From contig NZ_FNHP01000001.1 in NCBI RefSeq assembly GCF_900103645.1, forward strand, positions 496,001 through 560,000: a stretch of 64,000 bases of DNA. The letters are read 5' to 3'. This DNA is from Oryzisolibacter propanilivorax (GTDB lineage Bacteria > Pseudomonadota > Gammaproteobacteria > Burkholderiales > Burkholderiaceae_C). The notes beneath the pieces are model-generated. The model was not told the origin of the DNA, ran no database searches, and saw nothing but the letters and a program-made list of their open reading frames with translations. Shown in pieces: positions 8,959 to 18,821 of this stretch. Both the position numbers and the translations under genes were made by a program. How positions within the stretch are numbered: position 1 is the stretch's first letter; every line of letters starts with the position of its first letter.

Positions 8959-9540
8959 TCAGTAGCCGCTGCCGCTGGCCTGCACCAGGGCCTGCGCAGT
9001 CAGGCTGTCGGCGTCGCCATCGGCCACGCGGCGCGCGCCGTTGAAGCGGCGCTGCCAGTACGAGGCCTGCATGTCTTCGACCCGCACCTTGGCGCCCGAG
9101 CGCGGGGCGTGGATGAACTTGCCTTCGCCCAAGTAGATGCCGACATGGCTGAAGGCGCGGCGCATGGTGTTGAAGAACACCAGGTCGCCGGGCTGCAGGT
9201 CCTTGCGGTCGATGACTTCGGTGGCGGCGGCCTGCTCGTTGGCGCGGCGCGGCAGCACCAGGCCCTGCGCCTGCTGGAAGGCGGCGCGCACGAAGCCACT
9301 GCAATCGAACCCGGCCTCGGCGCTGTTGCCGCCGCGGCGGTAGGGCACGCCGATGAAGCCCATGGCCGTGGAGATCAGATCGGACGTGCGATCCGCCACG
9401 TTGTGGCGCACCTCATCGAACTGCGCCATCAGCGGAGCACGAGTGGACAGGGAAAGAGCGGGGGAAACCGGTTTTTCTTCGGCCGGGGAGGCGTAAGAAT
9501 TTGCGCAAACCAGTAACAGGAGGCACAACCAGCGAGACAT
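8959..9540 (-). CDS. NlpC/P60 family cell-wall hydrolase, secreted
   Basis: A 193-residue protein with an N-terminal signal peptide (MSRWLCLLLLVCANSYAS) and a C-terminal NlpC/P60 papain-like domain. The catalytic triad is visible as Cys80 in AGFDCSGFV, His132 in FSHVGIYLG and His144 in KFIHAPRSG. By family it cleaves the D-Glu to diaminopimelate bond of peptidoglycan stem peptides in the periplasm. It is divergent from the PQQ dehydrogenase gene. The exact substrate and whether it is anchored are unknown; no lipobox is seen. Confidence 0.9.
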   Translation of the reverse strand: MSRWLCLLLLVCANSYASPAEEKPVSPALSLSTRAPLMAQFDEVRHNVADRTSDLISTAMGFIGVPYRRGGNSAEAGFDCSGFVRAAFQQAQGLVLPRRANEQAAATEVIDRKDLQPGDLVFFNTMRRAFSHVGIYLGEGKFIHAPRSGAKVRVEDMQASYWQRRFNGARRVADGDADSLTAQALVQASGSGY

Positions 9541-9718
9541 GGGGCGCGAGAGTAGCACAGGGATGCGGCGCGAATTCCTACAAAAATGTAGCAAACGGTT
9601 GATTGTTTTCAGCCATTCGTGCCAAACGATTGTCAAATCCGATGGTCCAGGCATTTCTTGCCGGCCCTGGCCGCTTGGCCGGGCAGCGCCTGGGGCGCCC
9701 GCCCTGTCCCCTGAAAGG

Positions 9719-10903
9719 ATGACCATGCCGACCTGCTCGCGCCTTCGATTTCGCGCCCTGGCGCTGTGCCTGGCGCTGGCTGGCGCTGCGGCCGTGCCAG
9801 CCCAGGACCGGACAACGCTGCAGCCGGCACCGGAGCGCGCGACGCAGCCGGCGTCGGTGGTCGAGGTGGCGCGCGGCCTGGTGCACCCCTGGGCGCTCGC
9901 TTTTCTGCCGCAGGGCCGGTTCCTGGTCACCGAGCGCCCGGGCCGCATGCGCGTGGTTGAGGCCGATGGCCGCGTCGGCGCGCCGCTGCAGGGCCTGCCG
10001 CCGGTGGCGGCGGGCGGGCAGGGCGGATTGCTGGACGTGGTGACCGACCGGGATTTCGCGCGCAACCAGCGCATCTTCTTTTGCTACAGCGAGCCGGCGC
10101 AGGACGGCAGCGGCAGCGGCAGCGGCAACGGCACGGCGCTGGCCAGCGCGCGCTTGGCGCTGGGGGAAGGCGCGCTGCAGGGTGTGCGCGTGCTGTTCTC
10201 GCAGCAGCCCAAGGTGGCCAGCCGCAACCATTTCGGCTGCCGCATCGTCCAGGCGCCGGACGGCAACCTGTTCCTGACCCTGGGCGAGCGCTACAGCCGC
10301 AAGGACGACGCGCAGAAGCTGGACAATCACCTGGGCAAGGTGGTGCGCCTGTCGCCCGGCGGCGGCGCGGCGCCGGGCAACCCGCTCGCGGGCCGCCCCG
10401 GCGCGCTGCCCGAGATCTGGAGCTGGGGCCACCGCAACCCGCAGGGCGCCGCCTGGGGGCCGGACGGGCGGCTGTGGATCCACGAACACGGCCCGCAGGG
10501 CGGCGACGAGATCAACCGCCCGCAGGCCGGCCGCAACTACGGCTGGCCTGTCATCACCTACGGCGAGAACTACGGCGGCGGCCCCATCGGCGAGGGCACG
10601 CAGCGCGCCGGCATGGAGCAGCCGCTGCACGCCTGGGTGCCGTCCATCGCGCCCTCGGGCATGGCCTTTCTGACGAGCGACCGGTATGGCGACGCCTGGC
10701 GCGGCAGCCTGTTCGTCGGCGCGCTGGCGGCGCGGCGCCTGCACCGGCTGCAGTTGGATGCGGACGGCCAGGTGCTGCGCGACGAATACCTGCTGGAAGA
10801 CCTGGGCGAGCGCATCCGCGACGTGCGCCAGGGCCCGGACGGCTGGCTGTACCTGCTGACCGACAGCGCGCAGGGGCGGCTGCTGCGGCTGGACCCGCCC
10901 TGA
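9719..10903 (+). CDS. PQQ-dependent aldose/sugar dehydrogenase-like protein (YliI type)
   Basis: A 394-residue periplasmic beta-propeller enzyme of the soluble glucose/aldose sugar dehydrogenase family. ATG at 9719 follows a GAAAGG ribosome site and opens a Sec signal peptide ending near AVPAQ. Family motifs seen: HPWALAFLPQGRFLVTERPGR, NHFGCRIVQAPDGNLF, WSWGHRNPQGAAWGPDGRLW, EHGPQGGDEIN and NYGWPVITYGENYGG (catalytic His plus Ca2+ and PQQ ligand regions). It would oxidise aldoses in the periplasm with PQQ, feeding electrons to the respiratory chain. The natural substrate is unknown, and no PQQ biosynthesis genes are in the window. Confidence 0.9.
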   Translation: MTMPTCSRLRFRALALCLALAGAAAVPAQDRTTLQPAPERATQPASVVEVARGLVHPWALAFLPQGRFLVTERPGRMRVVEADGRVGAPLQGLPPVAAGGQGGLLDVVTDRDFARNQRIFFCYSEPAQDGSGSGSGNGTALASARLALGEGALQGVRVLFSQQPKVASRNHFGCRIVQAPDGNLFLTLGERYSRKDDAQKLDNHLGKVVRLSPGGGAAPGNPLAGRPGALPEIWSWGHRNPQGAAWGPDGRLWIHEHGPQGGDEINRPQAGRNYGWPVITYGENYGGGPIGEGTQRAGMEQPLHAWVPSIAPSGMAFLTSDRYGDAWRGSLFVGALAARRLHRLQLDADGQVLRDEYLLEDLGERIRDVRQGPDGWLYLLTDSAQGRLLRLDPP

Positions 10904-10954
10904 GACGACAATCGGCCGGATCTTTTTTCGTTTTTCCGCTTTCAAGGACCGCCC

Positions 10955-11572
10955 ATGCTGCTCGACGCCTCGCAATCCCAACTCGTGCTGGTGGACTACC
11001 AGGAGCGCCTGATGCCGGCACTGTCCGACGGCGCCGCGGCGCTGGCCAACGCGCGCCGGCTGGCACGCGTCGCGCAGCTGCTGGACGTGCCGGTGTGGGG
11101 CACCGAGCAGAACCCCGGGCGCCTGGGCGCCAACGATGCCGAGCTGCGCGCGCTGTGCCGGCGCACGCTGGCCAAGATGCACTTCAGCGCCGTGCCCGAC
11201 GGTCTGGCCGACTGGCTGCGCCCGCCGGCGAAGCCGCAGCCGCCGCAGGGCGGCAACGCGCGCAGCCTGCCCAAGCACCTGCGCAAGAGCGAGCCGCAGC
11301 CACCCGAAGACGAGCGCCCGTCCATCGTCATCGCCGGCTGCGAGACGCACGTGTGCCTGTTGCAAACGGCGCTGGACCTGCTGGACGACGAATTCGAGGT
11401 CTGGGTGGTAACCGACGCCTGCGCCTCGCGCACCGAGCGCAACCGCGATGCCGCCTTCGACCGCTTGGCCGGCGCCGGCGCCGAGCTGGTGACCACCGAG
11501 ATGGTGGCGTTCGAGTGGCTCGGCAGCTGCGAGCACCCGGCGTTCAAGGACATGCTGGCGCTCATCAAGTAA
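10955..11572 (+). CDS. Isochorismatase-like cysteine hydrolase
   Basis: A 205-residue isochorismatase-fold hydrolase. The Asp-Lys-Cys catalytic set is present: Asp14 in LVLVDYQERL, Lys74 in LAKMHFS and Cys134 in GCETHVCLLQT. Compared with typical ~180-residue members it carries an inserted Pro/Gln/Lys-rich loop (about residues 89-120). It lies 50 bases after the PQQ dehydrogenase in the same direction. Members of this family cleave amides or vinyl ethers (nicotinamidase, isochorismatase, YcaC type); the substrate cannot be named. Confidence 0.88.
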   Translation: MLLDASQSQLVLVDYQERLMPALSDGAAALANARRLARVAQLLDVPVWGTEQNPGRLGANDAELRALCRRTLAKMHFSAVPDGLADWLRPPAKPQPPQGGNARSLPKHLRKSEPQPPEDERPSIVIAGCETHVCLLQTALDLLDDEFEVWVVTDACASRTERNRDAAFDRLAGAGAELVTTEMVAFEWLGSCEHPAFKDMLALIK

Positions 11573-11688
11573 TGCCCACTGCCACCGCCACCAAGCACGG
11601 CGAGCGGCCCGCCGCCGGCTGTCGCCGTTACCCAGGTGGATGGGCAGGAGAGATGGGAGAAGGCGCTGCCCTTTGCCAGGTTTGCAAG

Positions 11689-11742
11689 GTTTTATGCCTC
11701 TGGCCCTTGGTATGCAAGGGGCTGCAGCTCTCTTTTTGATAG
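11689..11742 (-). repeat. ~55-bp palindromic repeat, copy 3
   Basis: Reads TTATGCCTCTGGCCCTTGG, a loop, then AAGGGGCTGCAGCT and TTTTTGATAG. It lies in the 299-base gap between the isochorismatase-like gene and prpE. Apart from this repeat I see only the prpE leader in that gap. Confidence 0.7.
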
Positions 11743-11871
11743 TGAAGGGTCCGCCATGCGCCTGTCGGCTGGCGTCAGCTTGCCGCAAGCGGCCCATGAA
11801 TAATTATGAATTTTGAGTGACCTGCCGCCGCGCACATCGTGCGGCGTGCCCAGCCCCACAGGAGACGCCCC

Positions 11872-13776
11872 ATGGCCAGCGCACAGATCGACTACGCCGA
11901 GTTCTACCGCCGTTCCATCGACGACCGTGACGCCTTCTGGGGCGAGCAGGCGCGGCTGATCGACTGGCACACGCCGCCGGCGCGCATCTGCGACTACGAC
12001 CAGCCGCCGTTCGCGCGCTGGTTCGCGGGCGGCACCACCAACCTGTGCCACAACGCGGTGGACCGGCACGTGGCGCAGCGCGGCGAGCAGGCGGCGCTGA
12101 TCGCCATCTCCACCGAGACCGGCAGCGAAAAGACCTACAGCTACGCCGAACTGCAGCGCGAGGTGCAGCGCATGGCGGCGGTGCTGCAGTCGCTCGGCGT
12201 CGGGCAGGGCGACCGGGTGCTGATCTACATGCCGATGATCGCCGAGGCAGCATTCGCCATGCTGGCCTGCGCCCGCATCGGCGCCATCCACTCGGTGGTG
12301 TTCGGCGGCTTCGCCTCGTCGTCGCTGGCCAGCCGCATCCAGGATGCCGCGCCCAAGGTCATCGTCAGCGCCGATGCCGGCTCGCGCGGCGGCAAGGTGG
12401 TGGCGTACAAGCCGCTGCTGGACGAGGCGATCGCGCTGTCGCCGCACCAGCCCGGCGCGGTGCTGCTGGTCGACCGTGGTCTGGCCGAGGCGCCGATGAC
12501 CGCCGGGCGCGACCACGACTGGGCGGCGCTGCGCGCGCAGCACCTGGATGCCCGGGTGCCCTGCACCTGGGTCGATGCCACGCACCCCAGCTACATCCTG
12601 TACACCAGCGGCACCACTGGCAAACCCAAAGGCGTGCAGCGCGACACCGGCGGCTACGCCGTGGCGCTGGCGGCCAGCATGCGCCACATCTTCCAGGCCA
12701 GCGCCGGCGACACCTACTTCTGCACCAGCGACATCGGCTGGGTGGTGGGACACAGCTACATCATCTACGGCCCGCTGCTGGCCGGCATGGCCACGGTGAT
12801 GTACGAAGGCCTGCCGATCCGGCCGGACGCGGGCATCTGGTGGAGCATCGTCGAGAAATACCGGGTGACGCACATGTTCTCCGCACCCACGGCGGTGCGG
12901 GTGCTGAAAAAGCATGACCCCGAGTACCTGCGCAAGTACGACATCTCCAGCCTGCGCGCGCTGTGGCTGGCCGGCGAGCCGCTGGACGAGCCCACGGCCA
13001 CCTGGATCAGCGACGCGCTGCGCATCCCGATCATCGACAACTACTGGCAGACCGAGACCGGCTGGCCGATTCTCACGCTGTGCAACGGCGTGCAGCCGCA
13101 GCTCTCGCGCTTCGGCAGCCCGGGCAAGGCCGTCTACGGCTACGACGTGAAGCTGATCGACGAGGCCAGCGGCGCCGAGCTGACCGGGCCGAACCAGAAA
13201 GGCGTGCTGGCCATCGAGGGCCCGCTGCCGCCCGGCTGCCTACAGACCGTGTGGGGCGACGACGAGCGCTTCGTCAATACCTACTGGAAGAGCATCCCCG
13301 GCCGGCTGATCTACAGCACCTTCGACTGGGGCATCCGCGACGCCGACGGCTACTACTTCATCCTCGGGCGCACCGACGACGTGATCAACGTCGCCGGCCA
13401 CCGCCTGGGCACGCGCGAGATCGAGGAGTGCATCGCCGGCCATGTGGCCATCGCCGAGGTGGCGGTGGTGGGCATCGCCGATACCCTGAAGGGCCAAGTG
13501 GCGCTGGCCTTCGCCGTGCCGCGCGACGCCGGCGCCGTCGTCGAGGACGCCGCGCGCCTGCGCCTGGAGGGCGAGGTGATGAAGCAGGTCGACGCCCAGC
13601 TGGGCGCCGTGGCGCGGCCGGCGCGGGTGCTGTTCGTCTCGGTGCTGCCGAAGACGCGCAGCGGCAAGGTGCTGCGCCGCGCGCTGCAGGCCGTGGCCGA
13701 ACGGCGCGACCCGGGCGACCTGACCACCATGGAAGACCCGGCGGCGCTGCAGCAGATCAAGGAACTGGTGGGGTAG
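11872..13776 (+). CDS. prpE: Propionyl-CoA synthetase (AMP-forming)
   Basis: Activates propionate (and probably acetate) to the acyl-CoA via an acyl-AMP. The 634-residue product has the adenylate-forming motif YTSGTTGKPKGVQRDTGG (from residue 244), the PrpE-typical FCTSDIGWVVGHSYIIYG, YWQTETGW, and the C-terminal TRSGKVLRR, where Lys599 is the catalytic and acetylation-sensitive lysine. ATG at 11872 has AGGAG eight bases upstream and gives the usual N-terminus (YAEFYRRSIDDRDAFW). Other propionate functions (pccA, VOC protein) and a Pat-type acetyltransferase that could act on Lys599 are in the window. No prpBC methylcitrate genes are adjacent. Confidence 0.93.
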   Translation: MASAQIDYAEFYRRSIDDRDAFWGEQARLIDWHTPPARICDYDQPPFARWFAGGTTNLCHNAVDRHVAQRGEQAALIAISTETGSEKTYSYAELQREVQRMAAVLQSLGVGQGDRVLIYMPMIAEAAFAMLACARIGAIHSVVFGGFASSSLASRIQDAAPKVIVSADAGSRGGKVVAYKPLLDEAIALSPHQPGAVLLVDRGLAEAPMTAGRDHDWAALRAQHLDARVPCTWVDATHPSYILYTSGTTGKPKGVQRDTGGYAVALAASMRHIFQASAGDTYFCTSDIGWVVGHSYIIYGPLLAGMATVMYEGLPIRPDAGIWWSIVEKYRVTHMFSAPTAVRVLKKHDPEYLRKYDISSLRALWLAGEPLDEPTATWISDALRIPIIDNYWQTETGWPILTLCNGVQPQLSRFGSPGKAVYGYDVKLIDEASGAELTGPNQKGVLAIEGPLPPGCLQTVWGDDERFVNTYWKSIPGRLIYSTFDWGIRDADGYYFILGRTDDVINVAGHRLGTREIEECIAGHVAIAEVAVVGIADTLKGQVALAFAVPRDAGAVVEDAARLRLEGEVMKQVDAQLGAVARPARVLFVSVLPKTRSGKVLRRALQAVAERRDPGDLTTMEDPAALQQIKELVG

Positions 13777-13790
13777 CCGCCTTTCGCTCC

Positions 13791-13849
13791 TGATTTGATA
13801 GCTGCAAGCCATTGATTCACAAGGGCTGGCAGCTTTTTTCATGTCAAAA
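13791..13849 (+). repeat. ~55-bp palindromic repeat, copy 4
   Basis: Reads TGATTTGATAGCTGCAAGCC, a loop, then AAGGGCTGGCAGC and a T run. It lies in the convergent gap between prpE and the GGDEF/EAL gene and ends five bases before that gene's stop codon. The T run after the hairpin could terminate prpE transcription. Confidence 0.75.
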
Positions 13850-13854
13850 CGGCG

Positions 13855-16800
13855 TCAGGGCCCTGCAAGGCGCTGGCCGGGCAGGTCATCGTCCGCCGGG
13901 ACCGCCTGCAGCCATTGCGCCGGCGCCTGCCAGCCGCGCGCCCAGGCGCCGAACTGCCCGGCCGGCATGGGCCGGGCGATGCAGTAGCCCTGCGCCAGCC
14001 GGCAGCCCATGCGCAGCAGCATGCTGCCCTGCTCGACGGTCTCCACGCCTTCGGCCACGGTTTCGCAGCCGAACGAGCGCCCCAGGCCGATCACACCGCG
14101 CACGATGGCGCGGTCGCCGGCGTCGTGCAGCATGCCGGCGACGAAGCTGCGGTCCAGCTTCAGGTGGTCCATGGGCAGGCGGCGCAGGTAGGACAGCGAC
14201 GAATAGCCGGTGCCGAAGTCGTCGAACGACACGCCCACGCCGTGCGCGCGCACTTCGGCCAGCTCCCGAGCGGCGTGCGCGATGTCGTACAGCGCCGCGC
14301 TCTCGGTCAGCTCCAGGTGCAGCAGCGCCGCCGGCACCTCGGGGTGCAGCGCCATGCGCGACAGCAGCCATTGGGCAAACCCGGGGCGCTGCAGGTGCTC
14401 GGGCGTGATGTTGATGCTCACCGGCAACGGCAGCCCGTCGCTTATCAACGCGGCGATGAGCGCCAGCGCCGTGTCCACCACCCATTCGCCAAACAGCGCC
14501 TGCAGTTCGGAATGCCCGTCCAGCAAATGCAGGAAGTGCGCCGGCGCCAGCACGCCATTCTGCGGATGCTGCCAGCGCGCCAGGGCCTCGGCCCCCACCA
14601 CTCGGCCCAGGCGCATGTCCACCTTGGGCTGCAGGTACAGCGCCAGTTCGCCGTCCTGCAGCGCCTGCAGCAGCCGGGCGCCCTGCGCCTGCCGTTCCAG
14701 CCGGGCGCGCGCCTGGGCGGCGTCGAAAGCGTGCAGGCGGTTGCGCCCGGCCTGCTTGGCCGCGTACATCGCCTGGTCGGCATGGCGCAGCAGGATGTCG
14801 GCATCGGCGTCGGCATCAGCCTCGGTGCCCTCGTCGGGGAACAGGGTGTAGCCGATGCTGGCGGTGACCTGGGCGCTTTCACCCGCCAGCGGGTAGGGCG
14901 CGGCGATGCGCTGCATCAGCGCCTGCAACTGGCGCTCGCACTCGTGGGCGCCCTGCAGTCCGGGCAGCAGGATGACGAACTCGTCGCCGCCCAGCCGCGC
15001 CACGCTGTCACCCGGGCGCAACGCGGCCTGCAGCCGCTCGGCCACCTGCACCAGCAGGCGGTCGCCCACGGCATGGCCCAGGCGGTCGTTGATCGGCTTG
15101 AAGCCGTCCAGGTCCAGGTAGCCCACGCCCAGGCGCTGCCCGCGCGTGCGCGCCGCCAGCATGCCGGCGCGCAGGCGCCGCTCCAGCAGCACGCGGTTGG
15201 GCAGGCCGGTCAGCGCGTCGTACAGCGCCATGCGCTCGAGCTGCTGCTCCTGCGTGCGCTGGCTGGTCACGTCGATGGCGGTGCCGACCATGCGCTGCGG
15301 CGCGCCGGCGTCGGTCCAGGCCACCACCGTGCCCAGGTAACGTATCCAGCGCGGCGCCGCGCCCGGCGTGGCCGGCTGGCAGGTCACGTCGAAGGGCTGC
15401 GCCGGCTCGTCCAGGTGCCGCGCCAGCTCGGCGGCAACGGCACCGGTGTCCTCGCTGGACAGCACCACGGTCCAGGGCTCGGCGCGTGCCACTTGGGCGT
15501 CCAGGCCAAGCATGGCGCGCCAGCGCTCGTCGCCGGTGATGGTGCCGGCCTCCAGGTCCCAGTCCCACAGGCCGAGCGACGCCGCGGCGATGGTCAGCGA
15601 CAGCAAGTCCTCGCGCTCGCGCACGCGCTGCTCCTGCTGCTGGCGCCCGGTGATGTCCATCAGCGTGAACAGCCAGCACTGCTCGCCCAGCAGGTCCACC
15701 GGCGTGAGCGACTGCAGCACCGTGCGCCGCTCGCCGCTGGCGATGCTGATCTCCATCTCGTAGGCGCTGCACTCGCCGCGCTCGGCTGCCTGCAGCATGC
15801 GCTCGCGCTCCTGGGGCGTGCAAATGCCCAGGGTGATGGACGACTGGCCGACCGAGCGCTCGGGCGAAAAGCCGGTGAGCTGCTCCCACGCTGGGTTCAC
15901 GTCCAGGTAGACGCCGTCGCTCCGCCGGCTGAACCCCATCGGCGTGGGCAGCATCTGGAACAGCCGCGCCAGCCGCTCTTCGGACGCGCGCATGCCCTCG
16001 GTGGCGCGGCGCATGGCGTCGATGTCTTGGATCACGCCGCGCAGGCGCACCACGCGCCCGGCCTCCAGCACCGGCTCGCCATGCGCGCGCACCCACAGCC
16101 GGCGCCCGTCGGCGCGCACGATCTGCAGCTCCAGCCGCCACGGCAGGCGCTGGTGCACGCACTGCAGCAGCAGCGCGCGCACGCGCTCGCGCCATTCGGG
16201 CGCGACGAAGCGCTCCACGTAGTCGCGCGGCACCGGCTGGCCCGGCGGCACGCCATGCAGGTCATAGCAGACATCGGACCAGTGCGCGCCGGCGCCGCCG
16301 GGCGAGTCCTCCCACACGCCCATGCGCGTCATGCGCCCGGCCTGGCGCAGCAGGCTGTTGCTGGCCAGCAGCTGCTCGCGCACCAGCTGCTCCTGCGTGC
16401 GGTCGTGGAACACGAACACCATGCATTCGCCGTCGTCCAGGCGCACGCGGCGCACCGACAGCAGGCCCGGCACGGTGCCGCCGCTGCGGCCCAGCGTCAC
16501 CGGCATGCTGCGCACTTCGCCCTGCTCGGCCAGCGCCTGGCGCAGGCGCAGGCGTTCTTCCTCTTGCGCCCACAGCCCCAGTTCGCTGGCAGTGTGCCCG
16601 ACGATCTGCGTGCGCGGCAGGCCCAGCAGGCGCTCGAAGGCGGGGTTCACGTCCAGGATGCAGGCGTCCGGCAGCCGCACCATGCCGGCGGCATCGGGCA
16701 GGGTTTGGTAGATGGTGCCGTACTGCGCCTCGGCGCTGCGCAGCGAATCATGCAGCTCGCGCTGCTCGGTCACATCCAGGTCCATGCCCGACAGGCGCAG

Positions 16801-17745
16801 CACGCGCCCGTCGGGGGCACGCTCGACGGCGTGGCCGCGCGAGACCAGCCAGCGCCAGCGGCCCTGGTCGTCGCGCATGCGGTATTCGGCGCTGACCTGC
16901 GGCTCCTGCCCGTCCAGCACCCGGCGCAGGTACGGCGCCAGCCGGCGCAGGTCCTCGGGGTGGTGGCGCTCGTGGCTCCAGCGCCGGCAGGCGCGGCTGC
17001 GCAGGGCCAGCTGCGCCAGGGTGCCGGCGTCCTCCGGGCTGTCGGGCAGACCGAAGCGGCGGTACAACCGCCCGCCGTAGGACAGGCGCTGGGCGGGCAC
17101 GTCCCACTCCCAGCGTCCGCCGCCTGGAGCGCGCAGGGCGCTGACCAGTTCTTCCTCGCGCCGGCCCAGCGCGGACAGCGACAGCGCCTGGCCGCGCAGC
17201 AGACGCGCGCCGCCGCACAGGACTATCACGCCCAGGGCGTAGCGCCAGGGTTCGTCGCGCGCCAGCGCATCGAGCAGCGTGCCGGACGCAGGGGTGCTGA
17301 CCGCCAGCCACGCCGCCAACATCAGCGGCAGGGTCAGGGCCAGGCCCAGCACGCCACCCCAGGACACGGCCCAGCCGCGTCCGCGTGCCAGCCGCCATGC
17401 CAGGCCCGACGCCCAGCTGCCCAGCGCGAGCAGCGCGGCGCCGGTCCAGTCGGCCGTGGGCAGCCACCACTGGCCGGCCAGCGCCAGCACCGCTGCCAGC
17501 AGACCCGGCAGGGCGCCGGTCATGTAGGCGGCGCTGGCCACCAACGACGGGTGCAGCGGCGAGATGGCTCCCTCCATTCCCGTGTCCACGAGACTGGCAA
17601 TGACCAGCGACGCCAGGCCGCACAGCATGCCCAGCGCCAGCCGCGCGCGCAGGCCGGGGTGCAGCAGCAAGCCCCGCGGCACGATCGCCAGCAGCGCGAT
17701 CAGCAGCAAATGGACCACGCCCGAGAAGGCGAAAAGACCGCTCAT
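13855..17745 (-). CDS. Membrane-anchored multi-PAS GGDEF-EAL cyclic-di-GMP protein
   Basis: A 1296-residue signalling protein. An N-terminal block of five or six hydrophobic helices (about residues 5-190) resembles a 5TM receptor or MASE sensor. About five PAS/PAC modules follow (residues ~205-850), then GGDEF and EAL domains. The GGDEF motif (residues 919-923) is intact and preceded five residues upstream by RPGD, a feedback-inhibition I-site. EAL (1053-1055, EALARW) and the phosphodiesterase signatures DDFGTGYSS, LKLDRSFV and AEGVETVEQ are also intact. The protein may therefore make or degrade c-di-GMP. The ligands of the sensor modules are unknown. It is a monocistronic gene. Confidence 0.92.
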   Translation of the reverse strand: MSGLFAFSGVVHLLLIALLAIVPRGLLLHPGLRARLALGMLCGLASLVIASLVDTGMEGAISPLHPSLVASAAYMTGALPGLLAAVLALAGQWWLPTADWTGAALLALGSWASGLAWRLARGRGWAVSWGGVLGLALTLPLMLAAWLAVSTPASGTLLDALARDEPWRYALGVIVLCGGARLLRGQALSLSALGRREEELVSALRAPGGGRWEWDVPAQRLSYGGRLYRRFGLPDSPEDAGTLAQLALRSRACRRWSHERHHPEDLRRLAPYLRRVLDGQEPQVSAEYRMRDDQGRWRWLVSRGHAVERAPDGRVLRLSGMDLDVTEQRELHDSLRSAEAQYGTIYQTLPDAAGMVRLPDACILDVNPAFERLLGLPRTQIVGHTASELGLWAQEEERLRLRQALAEQGEVRSMPVTLGRSGGTVPGLLSVRRVRLDDGECMVFVFHDRTQEQLVREQLLASNSLLRQAGRMTRMGVWEDSPGGAGAHWSDVCYDLHGVPPGQPVPRDYVERFVAPEWRERVRALLLQCVHQRLPWRLELQIVRADGRRLWVRAHGEPVLEAGRVVRLRGVIQDIDAMRRATEGMRASEERLARLFQMLPTPMGFSRRSDGVYLDVNPAWEQLTGFSPERSVGQSSITLGICTPQERERMLQAAERGECSAYEMEISIASGERRTVLQSLTPVDLLGEQCWLFTLMDITGRQQQEQRVREREDLLSLTIAAASLGLWDWDLEAGTITGDERWRAMLGLDAQVARAEPWTVVLSSEDTGAVAAELARHLDEPAQPFDVTCQPATPGAAPRWIRYLGTVVAWTDAGAPQRMVGTAIDVTSQRTQEQQLERMALYDALTGLPNRVLLERRLRAGMLAARTRGQRLGVGYLDLDGFKPINDRLGHAVGDRLLVQVAERLQAALRPGDSVARLGGDEFVILLPGLQGAHECERQLQALMQRIAAPYPLAGESAQVTASIGYTLFPDEGTEADADADADILLRHADQAMYAAKQAGRNRLHAFDAAQARARLERQAQGARLLQALQDGELALYLQPKVDMRLGRVVGAEALARWQHPQNGVLAPAHFLHLLDGHSELQALFGEWVVDTALALIAALISDGLPLPVSINITPEHLQRPGFAQWLLSRMALHPEVPAALLHLELTESAALYDIAHAARELAEVRAHGVGVSFDDFGTGYSSLSYLRRLPMDHLKLDRSFVAGMLHDAGDRAIVRGVIGLGRSFGCETVAEGVETVEQGSMLLRMGCRLAQGYCIARPMPAGQFGAWARGWQAPAQWLQAVPADDDLPGQRLAGP

Positions 17746-17884
17746 GGAGGAAAAAGGTGGGTTGCAGAAAGCCGCGCCCGCGCCGCCGCGCGCAGGCGGA
17801 GCGAGGCCCGGTCCCGGAAGACAGCGGCATGTATCAGATTGTAGCGAGGGCGCCCGGGTGCCGGCCAGCCCAGGGGTCGGTGGT

Positions 17885-18805
17885 TCAGGGCCGGCGCCGC
17901 AGTACCAGCCCGGTGGACAGCATAGTGCCGCAGACGATCACCAGGCCGCAGCCCACCATCCACGGCGTGATGGGCTCGCCCAGAAAGATCCGGCCGTAGG
18001 CCAGCGCGAACACCGGCGCCAGGAAGGTGACGGCCAGCGCCCGGCTGGGCCCGGCGCGCACGATCAGGCGGAAGTACAGCAGGTACGCCAGGCCGGTGCA
18101 CAGCAGGGCGATGGCTGCCACCGCCGCCCACGCGCCCAGGCTGGGCGTCCGGGCCGGCCAGGCCCAGGCGGTGGGCAGCGCCAGGGCCAGCGCCGCGCCC
18201 ACCAGGCTGCCGGTGGCGCACGCCAGCGGTGGCACGCCCTGCAAGTAGCGCTGCACGAAGCTGGCGCCCACCGCATAGCAGGTGGAGGCCAGCAGGCAGG
18301 CCACCACCGCCAGGGTGGCGGGCCCCTGTGCCGCCACGCCGCCGGCCGGCGCGCGCCAGGCCAGCAGCGCCACGCCGACGAAGCCCAGCCCCAGGCCCAG
18401 CCAGCGCGAGCGCGTGATGCGCTCGCCCAGCCACAGCAGCGCCACCAGCGCGCCGAACAGCGGTACCGCTGCGTTCAGGATCGAGCCCAGTCCGGTGGGA
18501 ATGTGCAGCACCGCCCAGGCGAACAGCGAGAACGGCAGCGCCGAGTTGACCACCCCGGCCAGCAGCGCCGGGCGCCAGTGGCGGCGCAGCGCCGGCCCCT
18601 CGCCCCGGATCACCAGCAGCGGCAGCAGCAACAACGCGGCCAGTGCCACGCGCAGCCCGGCGGTGGGCAGGGGGCCGAACTCCACCGCGCCCAGGCGCAT
18701 GAACAGGAACGACGCGCCCCACAGCCCGGACAGCAAAACGAATTCCGCCACCCAGGCGGGCAGGCGAGTGGACGTGGGGGCTTCAAGACGGGCAGCAGGC
18801 GGCAT
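17885..18805 (-). CDS. EamA/DMT-family drug/metabolite transporter
   Basis: A 306-residue inner-membrane protein with ten predicted helices arranged as two EamA repeats. Conserved elements are WGASFLFMRLGA in the first helix, GLGSILNAAVPLFGALVALLWLGERIT closing repeat one, and APVFALAYGRIFLGEPITPWM closing repeat two. Members export amino acids or other metabolites; the substrate is unknown. It is followed by ogt in the same direction after a short gap (stop 17885, ogt upstream at 18822-19358), so the two may be co-transcribed. Confidence 0.9.
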   Translation of the reverse strand: MPPAARLEAPTSTRLPAWVAEFVLLSGLWGASFLFMRLGAVEFGPLPTAGLRVALAALLLLPLLVIRGEGPALRRHWRPALLAGVVNSALPFSLFAWAVLHIPTGLGSILNAAVPLFGALVALLWLGERITRSRWLGLGLGFVGVALLAWRAPAGGVAAQGPATLAVVACLLASTCYAVGASFVQRYLQGVPPLACATGSLVGAALALALPTAWAWPARTPSLGAWAAVAAIALLCTGLAYLLYFRLIVRAGPSRALAVTFLAPVFALAYGRIFLGEPITPWMVGCGLVIVCGTMLSTGLVLRRRP

Positions 18806-18821
18806 GCGGCAGGGCGGGTGG

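Noticed and set aside
13915-17844. Very long open frame on the plus strand opposite the GGDEF/EAL gene
   Set aside because: High-GC shadow frame; the minus strand has clear PAS, GGDEF and EAL motifs and the plus frame is low-complexity Arg/Gln/His-rich.
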